Source: Synechocystis sp. PCC 7509 (GTDB lineage: Bacteria; Cyanobacteriota; Cyanobacteriia; Cyanobacteriales; Chroococcidiopsidaceae). Taken from it: a DNA stretch of 64,000 nt. The notes under the pieces are model-generated. The model saw only the letters and a program-made list of their open reading frames with translations. It had not been told where the DNA came from and searched no databases. This document shows positions 17,607 through 25,261 of the stretch, in pieces. Every line of letters starts with the position of its first letter. The stretch's first letter is position 1. The stretch spans positions 248,001 to 312,000 of the forward strand of contig NZ_ALVU02000001.1 of NCBI RefSeq assembly GCF_000332075.2, given 5' to 3'. The position numbers and the translations under genes are program-made.

Positions 17607-18515
17607 TTAAGGAATAGAAACTTGACGTAATAATTTCTCAACTACAGTTTTAGCTTTACGTCCCCCGGATGGGATTAGGCGATGACTTAGTACATGAGGC
17701 GCGAGTAATTTAATATCATCGGGGATAGCATAAGTGCGATCGCTCAAAAAAGCCAAAGCCTGAGTTGCTTTTTGTAATGCGATCGTCCCGCGAGGACTAA
17801 CACCAAGGGCAATTTCTTCATCTTCCCGCGTCGCCCGAACTAAATCAAGAATGTATTGTTGCAAAGAAGTTTCAACTTTAACCTGGCTACATTGTTTGCG
17901 TAATTCTTGCACCTCATCCAAACTAATACAAGGTTGTAAATCTTCCACTTTTACACCCGCTTGTAAACGCTGCAACATTTGCAGTTCTTCGTTTTGGCTG
18001 GGATAACCCAAAGTTAAAGACAAAATAAACCGATCCATTTGCGCCTCTGGAAGCGGAAATGTACCTTGGTATTCAATGGGGTTTTGAGTTGCGATGACAA
18101 AAAATGGTATGGGAACTTTGCGAGAAACACCGTCAACCGTTACTTGCTGTTCTTCCATCACTTCTAGCAAAGCTGATTGAGTGCGGGGTGTAGCGCGGTT
18201 GATTTCATCTACTAATAGGATATTTGCAAATACAGGCCCAGGGAGGTACTCAAATTCGCCGTTTTTGGGATTCCAAATATTAGTTCCCGTAATGTCGGTA
18301 GGAAGCAAATCCGGGGTACATTGCAAACGTTGAAATTTGCCATCTACAGAACGTGCTAAAGACTTCGCCAGTAAGGTTTTACCCACACCAGGGACATCTT
18401 CTAGCAAAACATGACCACCACTAAGTAAAGCTACTAAAACTAGGCGTATGGCTTCTGATTTGCCAACAATAGTACGACCGAGATTTTCTGTTAAGGTGTC
18501 GAGAAGTTGTCTCAC
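17607..18515 (-). CDS. MoxR-type AAA+ ATPase
   Basis: A 302-residue AAA+ chaperone-like ATPase. Walker A is EDVPGVGKTLLAK near residue 45, Walker B is LLVDEINRATPRTQSALLEVMEE, sensor 1 is ATQNPIEYQGTFPLPEAQMDRF, and sensor 2 is in GVSPRGTIAL. MoxR proteins remodel or mature metalloenzymes and often neighbour VWA-domain proteins, but none is seen here. I choose the GTG at 18515, because its first bases overlap the ribF stop as GTGA, a coupling signal; the frame is open farther to 18557, deep inside ribF. Last gene of the surE-ribF-moxR series. Confidence 0.9.
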   Translation of the reverse strand: MRQLLDTLTENLGRTIVGKSEAIRLVLVALLSGGHVLLEDVPGVGKTLLAKSLARSVDGKFQRLQCTPDLLPTDITGTNIWNPKNGEFEYLPGPVFANILLVDEINRATPRTQSALLEVMEEQQVTVDGVSRKVPIPFFVIATQNPIEYQGTFPLPEAQMDRFILSLTLGYPSQNEELQMLQRLQAGVKVEDLQPCISLDEVQELRKQCSQVKVETSLQQYILDLVRATREDEEIALGVSPRGTIALQKATQALAFLSDRTYAIPDDIKLLAPHVLSHRLIPSGGRKAKTVVEKLLRQVSIP

Positions 18516-19435
18516 AGTAAAGGTGAAGTCTCCAAAGTAGCTTTGGCGCGATCGCAATCTATTTTAATCTGGTTTTTTAAAGCGTCCAATGACTCAAATT
18601 TTTGTTCTGGGCGCAAAAACTGTTCTAGTTCCACAGTCATTACTTTGCCATACAAATCTCCAGACCAATCTATCAAATATACCTCGACCGATTGATTTGT
18701 CCCGTTTACCGTTGGACGATTGCCAATATTCATTACCCCCGCCATCGGCGATTTAATCTCAGCAATGTAAGCTTTGACTGCATAAACGCCGTTACAAGGT
18801 AAAAATTTCTCAATTGGTAGGTCAATATTTGCGGTAGGAAAGCCGATAGTTCTACCTAATTGTTTGCCTGTAACTACTGTACCCACTAGACTGTAAGCCC
18901 GTCCTAAGAGGAGTTTGGCGCGATTTAAGTTGCCTTGTTCTAAAGCTTGACGAATGGCAGAACTACTAATTCTTTCGCCTTCGCAGTTATGTAAAGGTAC
19001 AATGGTTGTCGGAATGCCATAGTTAGATGCGATCGCCCTTAAATCAGTGACTGTCCCAGTACGTCCTTTACCAAAGCAAAAATCTTGTCCGACGCTGATA
19101 GAGTGAGACTTCAATTGTTGTACTAAAATCTTTTCTACAAACTCTTGCGGACTTAAACACGCAAGTTCAAGGTCAAAAGGCAACAATATTAATTGTTCTA
19201 CTCCTAATCTCTCTAATTCTTGTACCTTCTCGCTTTGAGGAGTTAACAGACTGCGACGTTTTCCCGTAAAAAATTCTTGAGGATGGGGATTAAAAGTTAC
19301 AACTGTAGATACTGTTTCCTCTTGTTTTAGGACAGGTTGAATTACCTGCTGATGCCCACAATGTACGCCGTCAAAATTTCCCAGGGCAACAGCAGTAGGT
19401 TTTAAAGCTTTAATTAGAGAAGAAGTAACCCACAC
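18512..19435 (-). CDS. ribF: Bifunctional riboflavin kinase/FAD synthetase
   Basis: RibF phosphorylates riboflavin to FMN and adenylates FMN to FAD. The N-terminal nucleotidyltransferase carries ALGNFDGVHCGHQ near residue 20 and ISSSAIRQAL near residue 155. The C-terminal flavokinase has GRTIGFPTANID, NGVYAVK and GVMNIGNRPTV. At 307 residues it is a standard full-length enzyme. It starts at GTG 19435 behind an AAAGG stretch, 38 bases after surE in the same direction, and overlaps moxR at its stop. Confidence 0.95.
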   Translation of the reverse strand: MWVTSSLIKALKPTAVALGNFDGVHCGHQQVIQPVLKQEETVSTVVTFNPHPQEFFTGKRRSLLTPQSEKVQELERLGVEQLILLPFDLELACLSPQEFVEKILVQQLKSHSISVGQDFCFGKGRTGTVTDLRAIASNYGIPTTIVPLHNCEGERISSSAIRQALEQGNLNRAKLLLGRAYSLVGTVVTGKQLGRTIGFPTANIDLPIEKFLPCNGVYAVKAYIAEIKSPMAGVMNIGNRPTVNGTNQSVEVYLIDWSGDLYGKVMTVELEQFLRPEQKFESLDALKNQIKIDCDRAKATLETSPLL

Positions 19436-19473
19436 CTTTACATCTTGCCATAAATAAAGAAATGTAACGACAA

Positions 19474-20274
19474 TTATTTACAAGGAAAATCAAATTTCTT
19501 GCTGGCTAACTCTTTTAACCCTAAAGCATAAGTAAGGTTATATTGCAAAGGAGTGATAGTAATATAATTGTTACGAATTGCCTCGACATCGGTAGGGACA
19601 TCGGCGGGTAAATTTAAACCCGGTTCGGCTTCCACTTCTTCTAAAAGTTCGCCAGCTAACCAGTAGTAAGTTTTACCGCGAGGATCGACACGCTTTTCAA
19701 ATACATCAATATAGCGGCGAATCCCCTGGCGAGTAATCAAAACTCCAACAATTTCCGATTCAGGGATAGCGGGAACATTGACATTAAGTAGCATTGAACC
19801 TAAAGGGGCAGTTTCCAGTTGTTTTAGCAAGCTAACGGCAAAATCCGCCGCAGGTTGAAACTCAGAACAGGAGAAGCTAGTAAGACTAATGGCAATACTG
19901 GGGATACCCTCAATTGTGCCTTCCATTGCTGCCGAGACTGTACCAGAATAAAGAACATCTGTACCTAAATTGCTACCTTGATTGATGCCAGAAACTACAA
20001 AATCCGGGGGACTATCGAGTAATGCCCATAATGCTAATTTAACGCAGTCGGAAGGAGTGCCAGAACAAGCCCAAGCTTTGATATTGGGGTGAAAAACCCC
20101 CGTTACAATGTCCGCGCGGATGGGTTGATGCAAAGTTAAACCGTGTCCGGTTGCCGATCGCTCTCGGTCGGGACAAACTACAGTAACATCATGATTGGCA
20201 GCAGCTAAAGTATTGGCTAAACTACGAATCCCTGGGGCAAAAATACCGTCATCGTTACTAATTAACAGTTTCAT
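19474..20274 (-). CDS. surE: 5'/3'-nucleotidase SurE
   Basis: SurE is a metal-dependent nucleoside monophosphate phosphatase. [12 protein letters not shown] at the N-terminus supplies the two catalytic aspartates. [13 protein letters not shown] and [19 protein letters not shown] are the other signature segments. The 266-residue length is normal. It starts 22 bases from pheS, which runs the other way, so the two promoters lie back to back or within the coding ends. First gene of the surE-ribF-moxR operon. Confidence 0.95.
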   Translation of the reverse strand: MKLLISNDDGIFAPGIRSLANTLAAANHDVTVVCPDRERSATGHGLTLHQPIRADIVTGVFHPNIKAWACSGTPSDCVKLALWALLDSPPDFVVSGINQGSNLGTDVLYSGTVSAAMEGTIEGIPSIAISLTSFSCSEFQPAADFAVSLLKQLETAPLGSMLLNVNVPAIPESEIVGVLITRQGIRRYIDVFEKRVDPRGKTYYWLAGELLEEVEAEPGLNLPADVPTDVEAIRNNYITITPLQYNLTYALGLKELASKKFDFPCK

Positions 20275-20296
20275 TTAGAGTAAAAATTATAAGACT

Positions 20297-21286
20297 ATGA
20301 GCAATTTAGAAGCACAGTTAGAAACACTACGACAAACAGCCAAAAGTGCGATCGCCACTGCCGATACTTTAGAACGGATAGAGGAACTTAGATTAGTTTA
20401 CCTTGGGAAGAAAGGGGAACTATCGTTAGTATTGCGGGAAATGGGCAAACTCAGCGCTGAAGAACGTCCCGTAGTAGGTGCGATCGCAAATACTGTTAAA
20501 GAAGCTGTGCAGACAGCTTTAGAACAGCGCCGAAACGAGTTACAAGCCGATTTAATAGCCGCGCAACTAGCCGCCGAAACCATAGATGTAACAATGCCAG
20601 CCGTTTACAGCCCTCTAGGGCGCGTTCATCCCCTAAACAGTACAATTGACCGCGTGCTAGATATATTCGTCGGCATGGGCTATACAGTAGCCGATGGGCC
20701 AGAAATGGAGACAGACTACTACAACTTTGAAGCGTTAAATTTCTTACCCGATCACCCAGCGCGGGATATGCAAGACACGCTATATTTGCCCGATGGTAAT
20801 TTATTGCGAACTCACACTTCAAACGTACAAGTTCGCTACATGGAAGATAACGATCCGCCGATTAGAATTGCTGTACCAGGAAAATGCTACAGGCGCGATA
20901 CAGTAGATGCTAGTCACGCGGCGGTATTCCATCAAATAGAAATTTTAGCAGTTGATGAAGGGCTAACTTTTACCGATCTTAAAGGAACAGTTAAAGAGTT
21001 TTTGCAACAAATGTTTGGCGATGTCCCAATTAGGTTTCGGGCGAGTTATTTCCCCTTTACCGAACCTTCGGCGGAAGTAGATATGGAGTGGAATGGGCGC
21101 TGGCTAGAGGTTATGGGTTGCGGAATGGTCGATCCAAATGTAATGAAAGCTGTAGGTTACGATCCTGAAGTGTATACCGGATTTGCGGCAGGTATGGGTG
21201 TCGAACGCTTGACAATGGTATTGCACCAAATTGATGATATTCGCCGCTTTTATGCCAGCGATTTGCGCTTTTTACAGCAATTTTAG
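20297..21286 (+). CDS. pheS: Phenylalanyl-tRNA synthetase alpha subunit
   Basis: PheS carries the catalytic core that charges tRNA-Phe, working as a dimer of dimers with PheT (not in this window). An N-terminal coiled coil spans residues 1-90. The class II core follows: [14 protein letters not shown], motif 2 around [11 protein letters not shown], and motif 3 [14 protein letters not shown] near the end. The 329-residue length is standard. A strong palindrome follows the stop. Confidence 0.97.
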   Translation: MSNLEAQLETLRQTAKSAIATADTLERIEELRLVYLGKKGELSLVLREMGKLSAEERPVVGAIANTVKEAVQTALEQRRNELQADLIAAQLAAETIDVTMPAVYSPLGRVHPLNSTIDRVLDIFVGMGYTVADGPEMETDYYNFEALNFLPDHPARDMQDTLYLPDGNLLRTHTSNVQVRYMEDNDPPIRIAVPGKCYRRDTVDASHAAVFHQIEILAVDEGLTFTDLKGTVKEFLQQMFGDVPIRFRASYFPFTEPSAEVDMEWNGRWLEVMGCGMVDPNVMKAVGYDPEVYTGFAAGMGVERLTMVLHQIDDIRRFYASDLRFLQQF

Positions 21287-21299
21287 GATAAATTTTGGT

Positions 21300-21328
21300 G
21301 TAGAGACGTTGCATTGCAACGTCTCTAC
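21300..21328. terminator. Palindromic repeat between pheS and recQ
   Basis: Two 14-base arms (GTAGAGACGTTGCA and its complement) flank a single T, a near-perfect 29-base palindrome. It lies between the convergent ends of pheS and recQ and probably terminates both. This kind of GTAGAGACG hairpin is a familiar dispersed intergenic repeat in cyanobacterial genomes. Confidence 0.75.
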
Positions 21329-21330
21329 AT

Positions 21331-21818
21331 TCAGATATAGCGGCAATTATCGCAATGTCCGCAACGGGTATTTGCTGCTTCAGTTGTAAAACCAAAGGCG
21401 TTTAACAGATATTGCCAACGACATTGTTTAGTTGTCAGATATTTAACCATTTGTTGAACGGCGGGAAATTGCGCGGGAGGCTGAATTTTTACGGGTGGGT
21501 GAATTTGGTAATGAAATGGATCTAAAAATTCTAATTGATTAGCACTAGCAAGTAGAGAAAGTGCGATCGCATTTTCTAAATTTACTTCTCCTTGAATTGG
21601 CAGCTTTTGGGCGAGTTTTTGGGCGCTGGAATAGTGCGATCGCATTTTTTCCTCAAAAAACCTCTGTCTTTGTTTATCCTCCGAGTCTAGCCACCCTGTA
21701 GGTTCGCTAACAAGCATTAAAGCGATACTATCTTCGCCATCTCGTCCCGCGCGTCCAACTTCCTGCACGTACTCCGATAATAATAATGGCGCGTGAAAAT
21801 GCACTACCCAACGCACAT
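21331..21818 (-). pseudogene. recQ: RecQ helicase, 3' part (after the insertion)
   Basis: This is the C-terminal 160 or so codons of a RecQ-type ATP-dependent DNA helicase. It starts at VRWVVHFHAP, followed by YVQEVGRAGRDGEDS, helicase motif VI. A zinc-binding Cys pattern ends the protein (CRWQY...RCGHCDNC). The N-terminal half lies at 28063-29007. Between them is a 6.25-kb element. The frame is also open about 25 codons into the element to an ATG at 21894, so a short fusion could be translated. On its own the fragment lacks Walker A and B. Joining both halves at the shared octamer restores the gene without frame change. Confidence 0.9.
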
Positions 21819-21830
21819 TATTTATAGCTG
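21811..21830 (+). repeat. Left end of the recQ element (attL)
   Basis: The core ACGCACAT at 21811-21818 is followed, five bases inward, by ATAGCTG (21824-21830). The right end has the same layout in inverted orientation (core, five bases, ATAGCCG). This suggests paired recombinase-binding arms around the crossover site. Confidence 0.7.
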
Positions 21831-22121
21831 AATTGCTGAAAGCCTTACACAGCAATAATCTTAACTTGTATACGTGTATATAAAGTAAAGGCATCGTTGA
21901 AGCCTAGTCTTCTAATTGTAAAGTAATATATAGTGCTAAGATCGCAGCCTACCCTTTAGCAGTACACTTGTACTAGCAAATATAGTGTCTGTTTGGTGCT
22001 GCTAAAATTGATTAAAAGCTGTCAGTATATTACATACCTGTGATGCAATGTCTTGTAAGCGTAGTAATCTTACCCGTTTATTTGTTTCGCATTTCGCTCC
22101 TTATTTTTAGAGAGAACTAAA

Positions 22122-22556
22122 GTGGATAAAAAGGTTGAGCGGTGGTTCCCGCTTTTAATAGGGGTTTTAACTGCTGCTTTTTATATATATTTCTTGCGTA
22201 ATTACTTTCTGCCTAGTTCAGTGAAAGACCTTTTTTCCTCTACTATGCAGATCAGCAGTATTTTAATAGGTTTTTTAATTACTGCTCTATCAATTTTAGT
22301 TACTATAGAAGATAAAAAAATTATTCAGCAGCTTAAAAGAATGGGCTTATATAATAAACTACTTAATTATTTTATGGATGCCACTAAATGGTCTTTTTGT
22401 TTGGTTATTGCTAGTTCTATTGGCTTACTAATAAATTTTGATGTTCAGCAAAGCTGGCATTCTTCAGCTTTTGCTGCTTGGTTGTTTGTACTTACAACTA
22501 CTATGTCTTCTTGTTATCGAGTAATTGATATTTTTGCTGATATAATTCGTTCTTAA
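22122..22556 (+). CDS. Four-helix membrane protein (element cargo)
   Basis: This 144-residue protein starting at GTG has four predicted membrane helices at about residues 9-28, 44-62, 92-110 and 116-136. A charged loop (EDKKIIQQLKRMG) separates helices two and three. No signal peptide, enzyme motif or transporter signature is seen. It is convergent with the 293-residue gene at 22584, their stops being 27 bases apart. Small four-helix proteins next to a soluble partner are common in phage-defence modules (KwaA of Kiwa is an example of the layout), but no homology is claimed. Confidence 0.7.
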   Translation: MDKKVERWFPLLIGVLTAAFYIYFLRNYFLPSSVKDLFSSTMQISSILIGFLITALSILVTIEDKKIIQQLKRMGLYNKLLNYFMDATKWSFCLVIASSIGLLINFDVQQSWHSSAFAAWLFVLTTTMSSCYRVIDIFADIIRS

Positions 22557-22583
22557 AACCCAGCGCCAAAATCTTCGCATTTT

Positions 22584-23465
22584 CTAATCTCCATATAATG
22601 TATACAACTCTTTTTCTCGACGTTCCAAGCCCTCTCGAATAGCTTTTATACGGTCAGAGTGAGATAAAGTACGACTTTTCTTGATATTTATACTCTCACG
22701 CATACGATCTTTCAACATATCAATATAAATTAAGTCATGGTCTTCAGTAGATCCAGATATTCTAATTTTTTTAATATCTTGTTTATTCTGAGAGCTTATT
22801 CGGAGTAAGTCATGTATTGTATTTTTAGCATCTTCTATGGACAAAGAGTGCTGTTTTTTGCGACCGACGGATAAAGTTAAGGTTACGATTGGAGCATCAT
22901 ATTCCTTACTTAAACCTACTATTTTTTTGATACCATGACCTTGATTTTCAAAAATGTCTGGTTTATCCAATCCTGCTATTTGAATGTCTAATTTAGTAAC
23001 TGTTTGCATTTTTGCGAGCTTTTGCATTGCATTAGCTTGAATTACTGGATCGATAAAAATTTGTTCAGTAAGTGTACTTATAACTTGAAAGTATTGAATA
23101 AAACTTGTAACTGAAACACCGCCTTGGTTAGCTTGCAACAGTAACACACGAGTTGGGAAGTGATATAAAAATGCAGTTTGCTCTCCAATACCTTCATCAT
23201 CTCCGAAAATAAACTCTTCAGTATCGCCTGAGAGATTTGCCTTGATAGGTAAATCATTCATGCGAACACGAATTATCTCACCTTCCCAACAATCCTTTTG
23301 CGGATTTTGTAAGCATTGGCGAAGAAAAAGAGGCGAGTGATTAATCTCTTGAAATCTATCTCGGATAGGTAATTGAATTGCCATATCCAGAATACTTTCA
23401 AAAGATAATTTACTCAGACTTGGCATAACAATTTTATAAAAATCAATATTAAGGTTTTTACTCAT
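22584..23465 (-). CDS. Cargo protein tentatively resembling DUF6731
   Basis: This 293-residue soluble protein begins MSKNLNIDFYKIVMP. It then has WEGEIIRVRMNDLP, an acidic DDEGIGEQTAFLYH segment and LLLQANQGGVSVTSFIQYF. From memory this resembles bacterial DUF6731 proteins (an EGIGE...FLY...LLLQ.N..GV pattern); I hold this loosely. The C-terminal 45 residues are a charged helix (KDRMRESINIKKS, then RREKELYTLYGD). No known catalytic motif is visible. Its position at the far end of the element, convergent with a membrane protein, makes it accessory cargo rather than a transposition gene. Confidence 0.65.
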   Translation of the reverse strand: MSKNLNIDFYKIVMPSLSKLSFESILDMAIQLPIRDRFQEINHSPLFLRQCLQNPQKDCWEGEIIRVRMNDLPIKANLSGDTEEFIFGDDEGIGEQTAFLYHFPTRVLLLQANQGGVSVTSFIQYFQVISTLTEQIFIDPVIQANAMQKLAKMQTVTKLDIQIAGLDKPDIFENQGHGIKKIVGLSKEYDAPIVTLTLSVGRKKQHSLSIEDAKNTIHDLLRISSQNKQDIKKIRISGSTEDHDLIYIDMLKDRMRESINIKKSRTLSHSDRIKAIREGLERREKELYTLYGD

Positions 23466-23532
23466 TGGACACGATTGTAGTTAATGGAACGATTTGGTAA
23501 CTCGCAAGATGTAATACGATATAACAGATGTG

Positions 23533-23600
23533 TGGACGGCAGGGGAATTGAACCCCTCAGCACCGGGTTTAGGAGACACGACTGGCACCATGCGCCGCCC
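23533..23600 (-). tRNA. tRNA-like gene, anticodon loop CUCCUAA (CCU, Arg), short D region
   Basis: On the minus strand, GGGCGGC pairs with GCCGUCC to give a 7-bp acceptor stem (one G-U). The T-arm is a perfect 5-bp stem AGGGG/CCCCU with loop UUCAAUU. The anticodon stem CGUGU/ACCCG has one mismatch around loop CUCCUAA, with anticodon CCU for arginine AGG codons. Only 13 bases lie between the acceptor and anticodon stems (19 is usual), so the D-arm is absent or tiny. The total is 68 bases without CCA. It may be a mobile, unusual tRNA, a tRNA relic, or a tRNA mimic used by the element. Confidence 0.6.
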
Positions 23601-23607
23601 ATAACAG

Positions 23608-23638
23608 AACGGTAAAGTTATTTTGTAACTTTACCGTT
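23608..23638 (-). terminator. Perfect 13-bp hairpin between the tRNA-like gene and the regulator gene
   Basis: AACGGTAAAGTTA and its exact complement flank a five-base loop. It overlaps the stop codon of the regulator gene and lies eight bases from the tRNA 5' end. It could end the regulator transcript or separate it from the tRNA. The T-run on the minus side is weak. Confidence 0.6.
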
Positions 23639-24443
23639 TTAAATTTATGTACGAGGAACTTTTTTCAGCCCCTAACTTAATTAATTGCTCAAAGGCAGCA
23701 AGCCATCTTAATTGAAGATCCTCAGACCAAGACGGGTTAAACTCAGGAATCTTGCTTATAAGTAGTTCAGCCAATGTAGAAGAATTAGACTTATTAGCTG
23801 CGGTAGGTTGAGCAGTCACATTTTCTACGGAAGAGTGAACTTCTTCAGATGTTCGGGGTAGTTGCGTATCGGAGGTGACTGAAGAAATCTCCGGCTCTAC
23901 TATTTCGTGCATGACAGTAGACTCAAGCGTAGGTTTGTCAGATTGCAAAGTCTGATGGGAGTCCTCCCGCGAGCTTTGCTGCTGTAACGGAGCTTCAAGA
24001 GATGGGCGAAAAGCTTCTGTTTGTTGAAATGGCTGCGTGTAATTAGATGTTGAGGTAATCTCGTCAAGTATTCCTAAACTTTTTGCAACTTCCGTAATTG
24101 CCTCCTTAGTCGTGCGTGGGGCTAGAGAATAAAGGTAGGTAGGTTTGCTATTGTCCTCAGTACCTAGTTTAATTCTCTTGGTAATCAGCCCCAAATCAGT
24201 CAAATTCTTAGCGTAATTGAGGGCGGTTGACCTATGAATCCCTAAAATTTGTTCAATATCTCTTGATGCAACCGTTGTCTTGGTAATTAGCGCAAAAAGC
24301 ACTCGCATCTGTTTTTTGCGGTTTAAACCAGATTTGTCTAGGATAGCAATAATTTCGTTGGAGTCTAAGTATGTCACAGGAACACTCTGACCTACACTAA
24401 GTTTGTGTTGACCTGTATCCCAGGATTCTGCTAAACTATGCAT
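23631..24443 (-). CDS. Winged-helix-like regulator or accessory protein (element cargo)
   Basis: The 270-residue product has three regions. Residues 45-115 look like a winged helix: LNRKKQMRVLFALITKTTV, then IEQILGIHRSTALNYAKNL as the recognition helix pair, then GLITKRIKLG and a PTYLYSL strand. Residues 135-225 are Ser/Thr/Gln/Pro-rich and probably disordered. The last 45 residues form a Trp-containing helical module (LLISKIPEFNPSWSEDLQL, then WLAAFEQLI). The first part suggests DNA binding, perhaps control of the recombinase genes; the C-terminal module may bind a partner. Transcribed in the same direction as tnpABC but 311 bases away. Confidence 0.6.
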   Translation of the reverse strand: MHSLAESWDTGQHKLSVGQSVPVTYLDSNEIIAILDKSGLNRKKQMRVLFALITKTTVASRDIEQILGIHRSTALNYAKNLTDLGLITKRIKLGTEDNSKPTYLYSLAPRTTKEAITEVAKSLGILDEITSTSNYTQPFQQTEAFRPSLEAPLQQQSSREDSHQTLQSDKPTLESTVMHEIVEPEISSVTSDTQLPRTSEEVHSSVENVTAQPTAANKSNSSTLAELLISKIPEFNPSWSEDLQLRWLAAFEQLIKLGAEKSSSYINLKR

Positions 24444-24754
24444 ATGAATATGACCCCCTTTTATGGTGGTTGAAAAATACGCTATTCTTAAACTTAAAAC
24501 TTTGGGCGCAGAACTTGGTAGGTACTTGCTTGTTGGTTTGAGTTGCAGGGTAGCTTTGTTTAATTAATGGAGAGCATTTTCCTTCAACGGAATGCTCTCT
24601 ATTATTTTAATTATTAATTTATCTTATATTTTTTAATTTGGCAATCATACTAAAAAAACTTTTAGCTCTTTAGATGCTGCAAGGCTTCCACAGCAGATTT
24701 AATTAGAACGTAGCCCCGAACCAGCATATATATTACAGCGTAATATGACAAAGC
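24444..24754. other. Gene-free gap in the element, with a hairpin at 24570-24599
   Basis: No open frame of note. A 9-bp stem GAGAGCATT / AATGCTCTC with a 12-base loop is followed on the plus side by TATTATTTT. It could end transcription leaving tnpC, although the T-rich side faces the other strand. The rest is AT-rich with no recognised signal. Confidence 0.4.
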
Positions 24755-25261
24755 CTATCTTATTTTTTGCTCTTTGAGCGCTTCAGCCTCCGCTCTAGCT
24801 TGCGTTAATAGGTTAAGTAGGTGCTGATTTTGCTTCTCCAAATTTCTGTTTGTTGCTCTTAATTCTTCTAGTCCTAGTGCCTGACCGTAAGCGTCTTCAA
24901 GCTCCCTTTTCAGCTTTTGATTTTCAGCCCGTAGCTCTTTGCTCTGCTTTCTCAGTTCAGTTATTAAAGTGGTTTTGGATGCGTCAGATGCTCTCAGTTC
25001 CTCTGGTAACTGCTTCTTAGGCGCTTGCTGCTCTCTCAAAGCCTCAATTCTACTCCTCAACTCAGGCTGCCTGTAAAGCCAGGCGCGGGTAACATTAGCA
25101 GCAACAGCAACCGCCTCGAAGTTAATGGGCTGCCTTAAGCGCAATAGCTTTTTGATAGCTTCCTCGGTTTTCGCAAATGCTTCCTGCCTTTTCTTCTGTG
25201 CTGCTGCCTTAATCCCTTTAGTATTGCGTTCCCAACCAAGCTTTACATCTTCCTTAACCAT
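24755..25261 (-). CDS. tnpC: TnpC-like transposition accessory protein (Tn554 family)
   Basis: This 168-residue protein has a basic N-terminus, a helix-turn-helix-like stretch (NFEAVAVAANVTRAWLYRQP), then ELRSRIEALREQ and a long leucine-containing coiled coil to the end (about residues 100-165). The AWLY-x-QPELRSRI segment is the recognisable part of TnpC proteins, which modulate the orientation and efficiency of Tn554-type insertion. It overlaps tnpB by eight bases and is the last gene of the tnpABC operon. Confidence 0.8.
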   Translation of the reverse strand: MVKEDVKLGWERNTKGIKAAAQKKRQEAFAKTEEAIKKLLRLRQPINFEAVAVAANVTRAWLYRQPELRSRIEALREQQAPKKQLPEELRASDASKTTLITELRKQSKELRAENQKLKRELEDAYGQALGLEELRATNRNLEKQNQHLLNLLTQARAEAEALKEQKIR

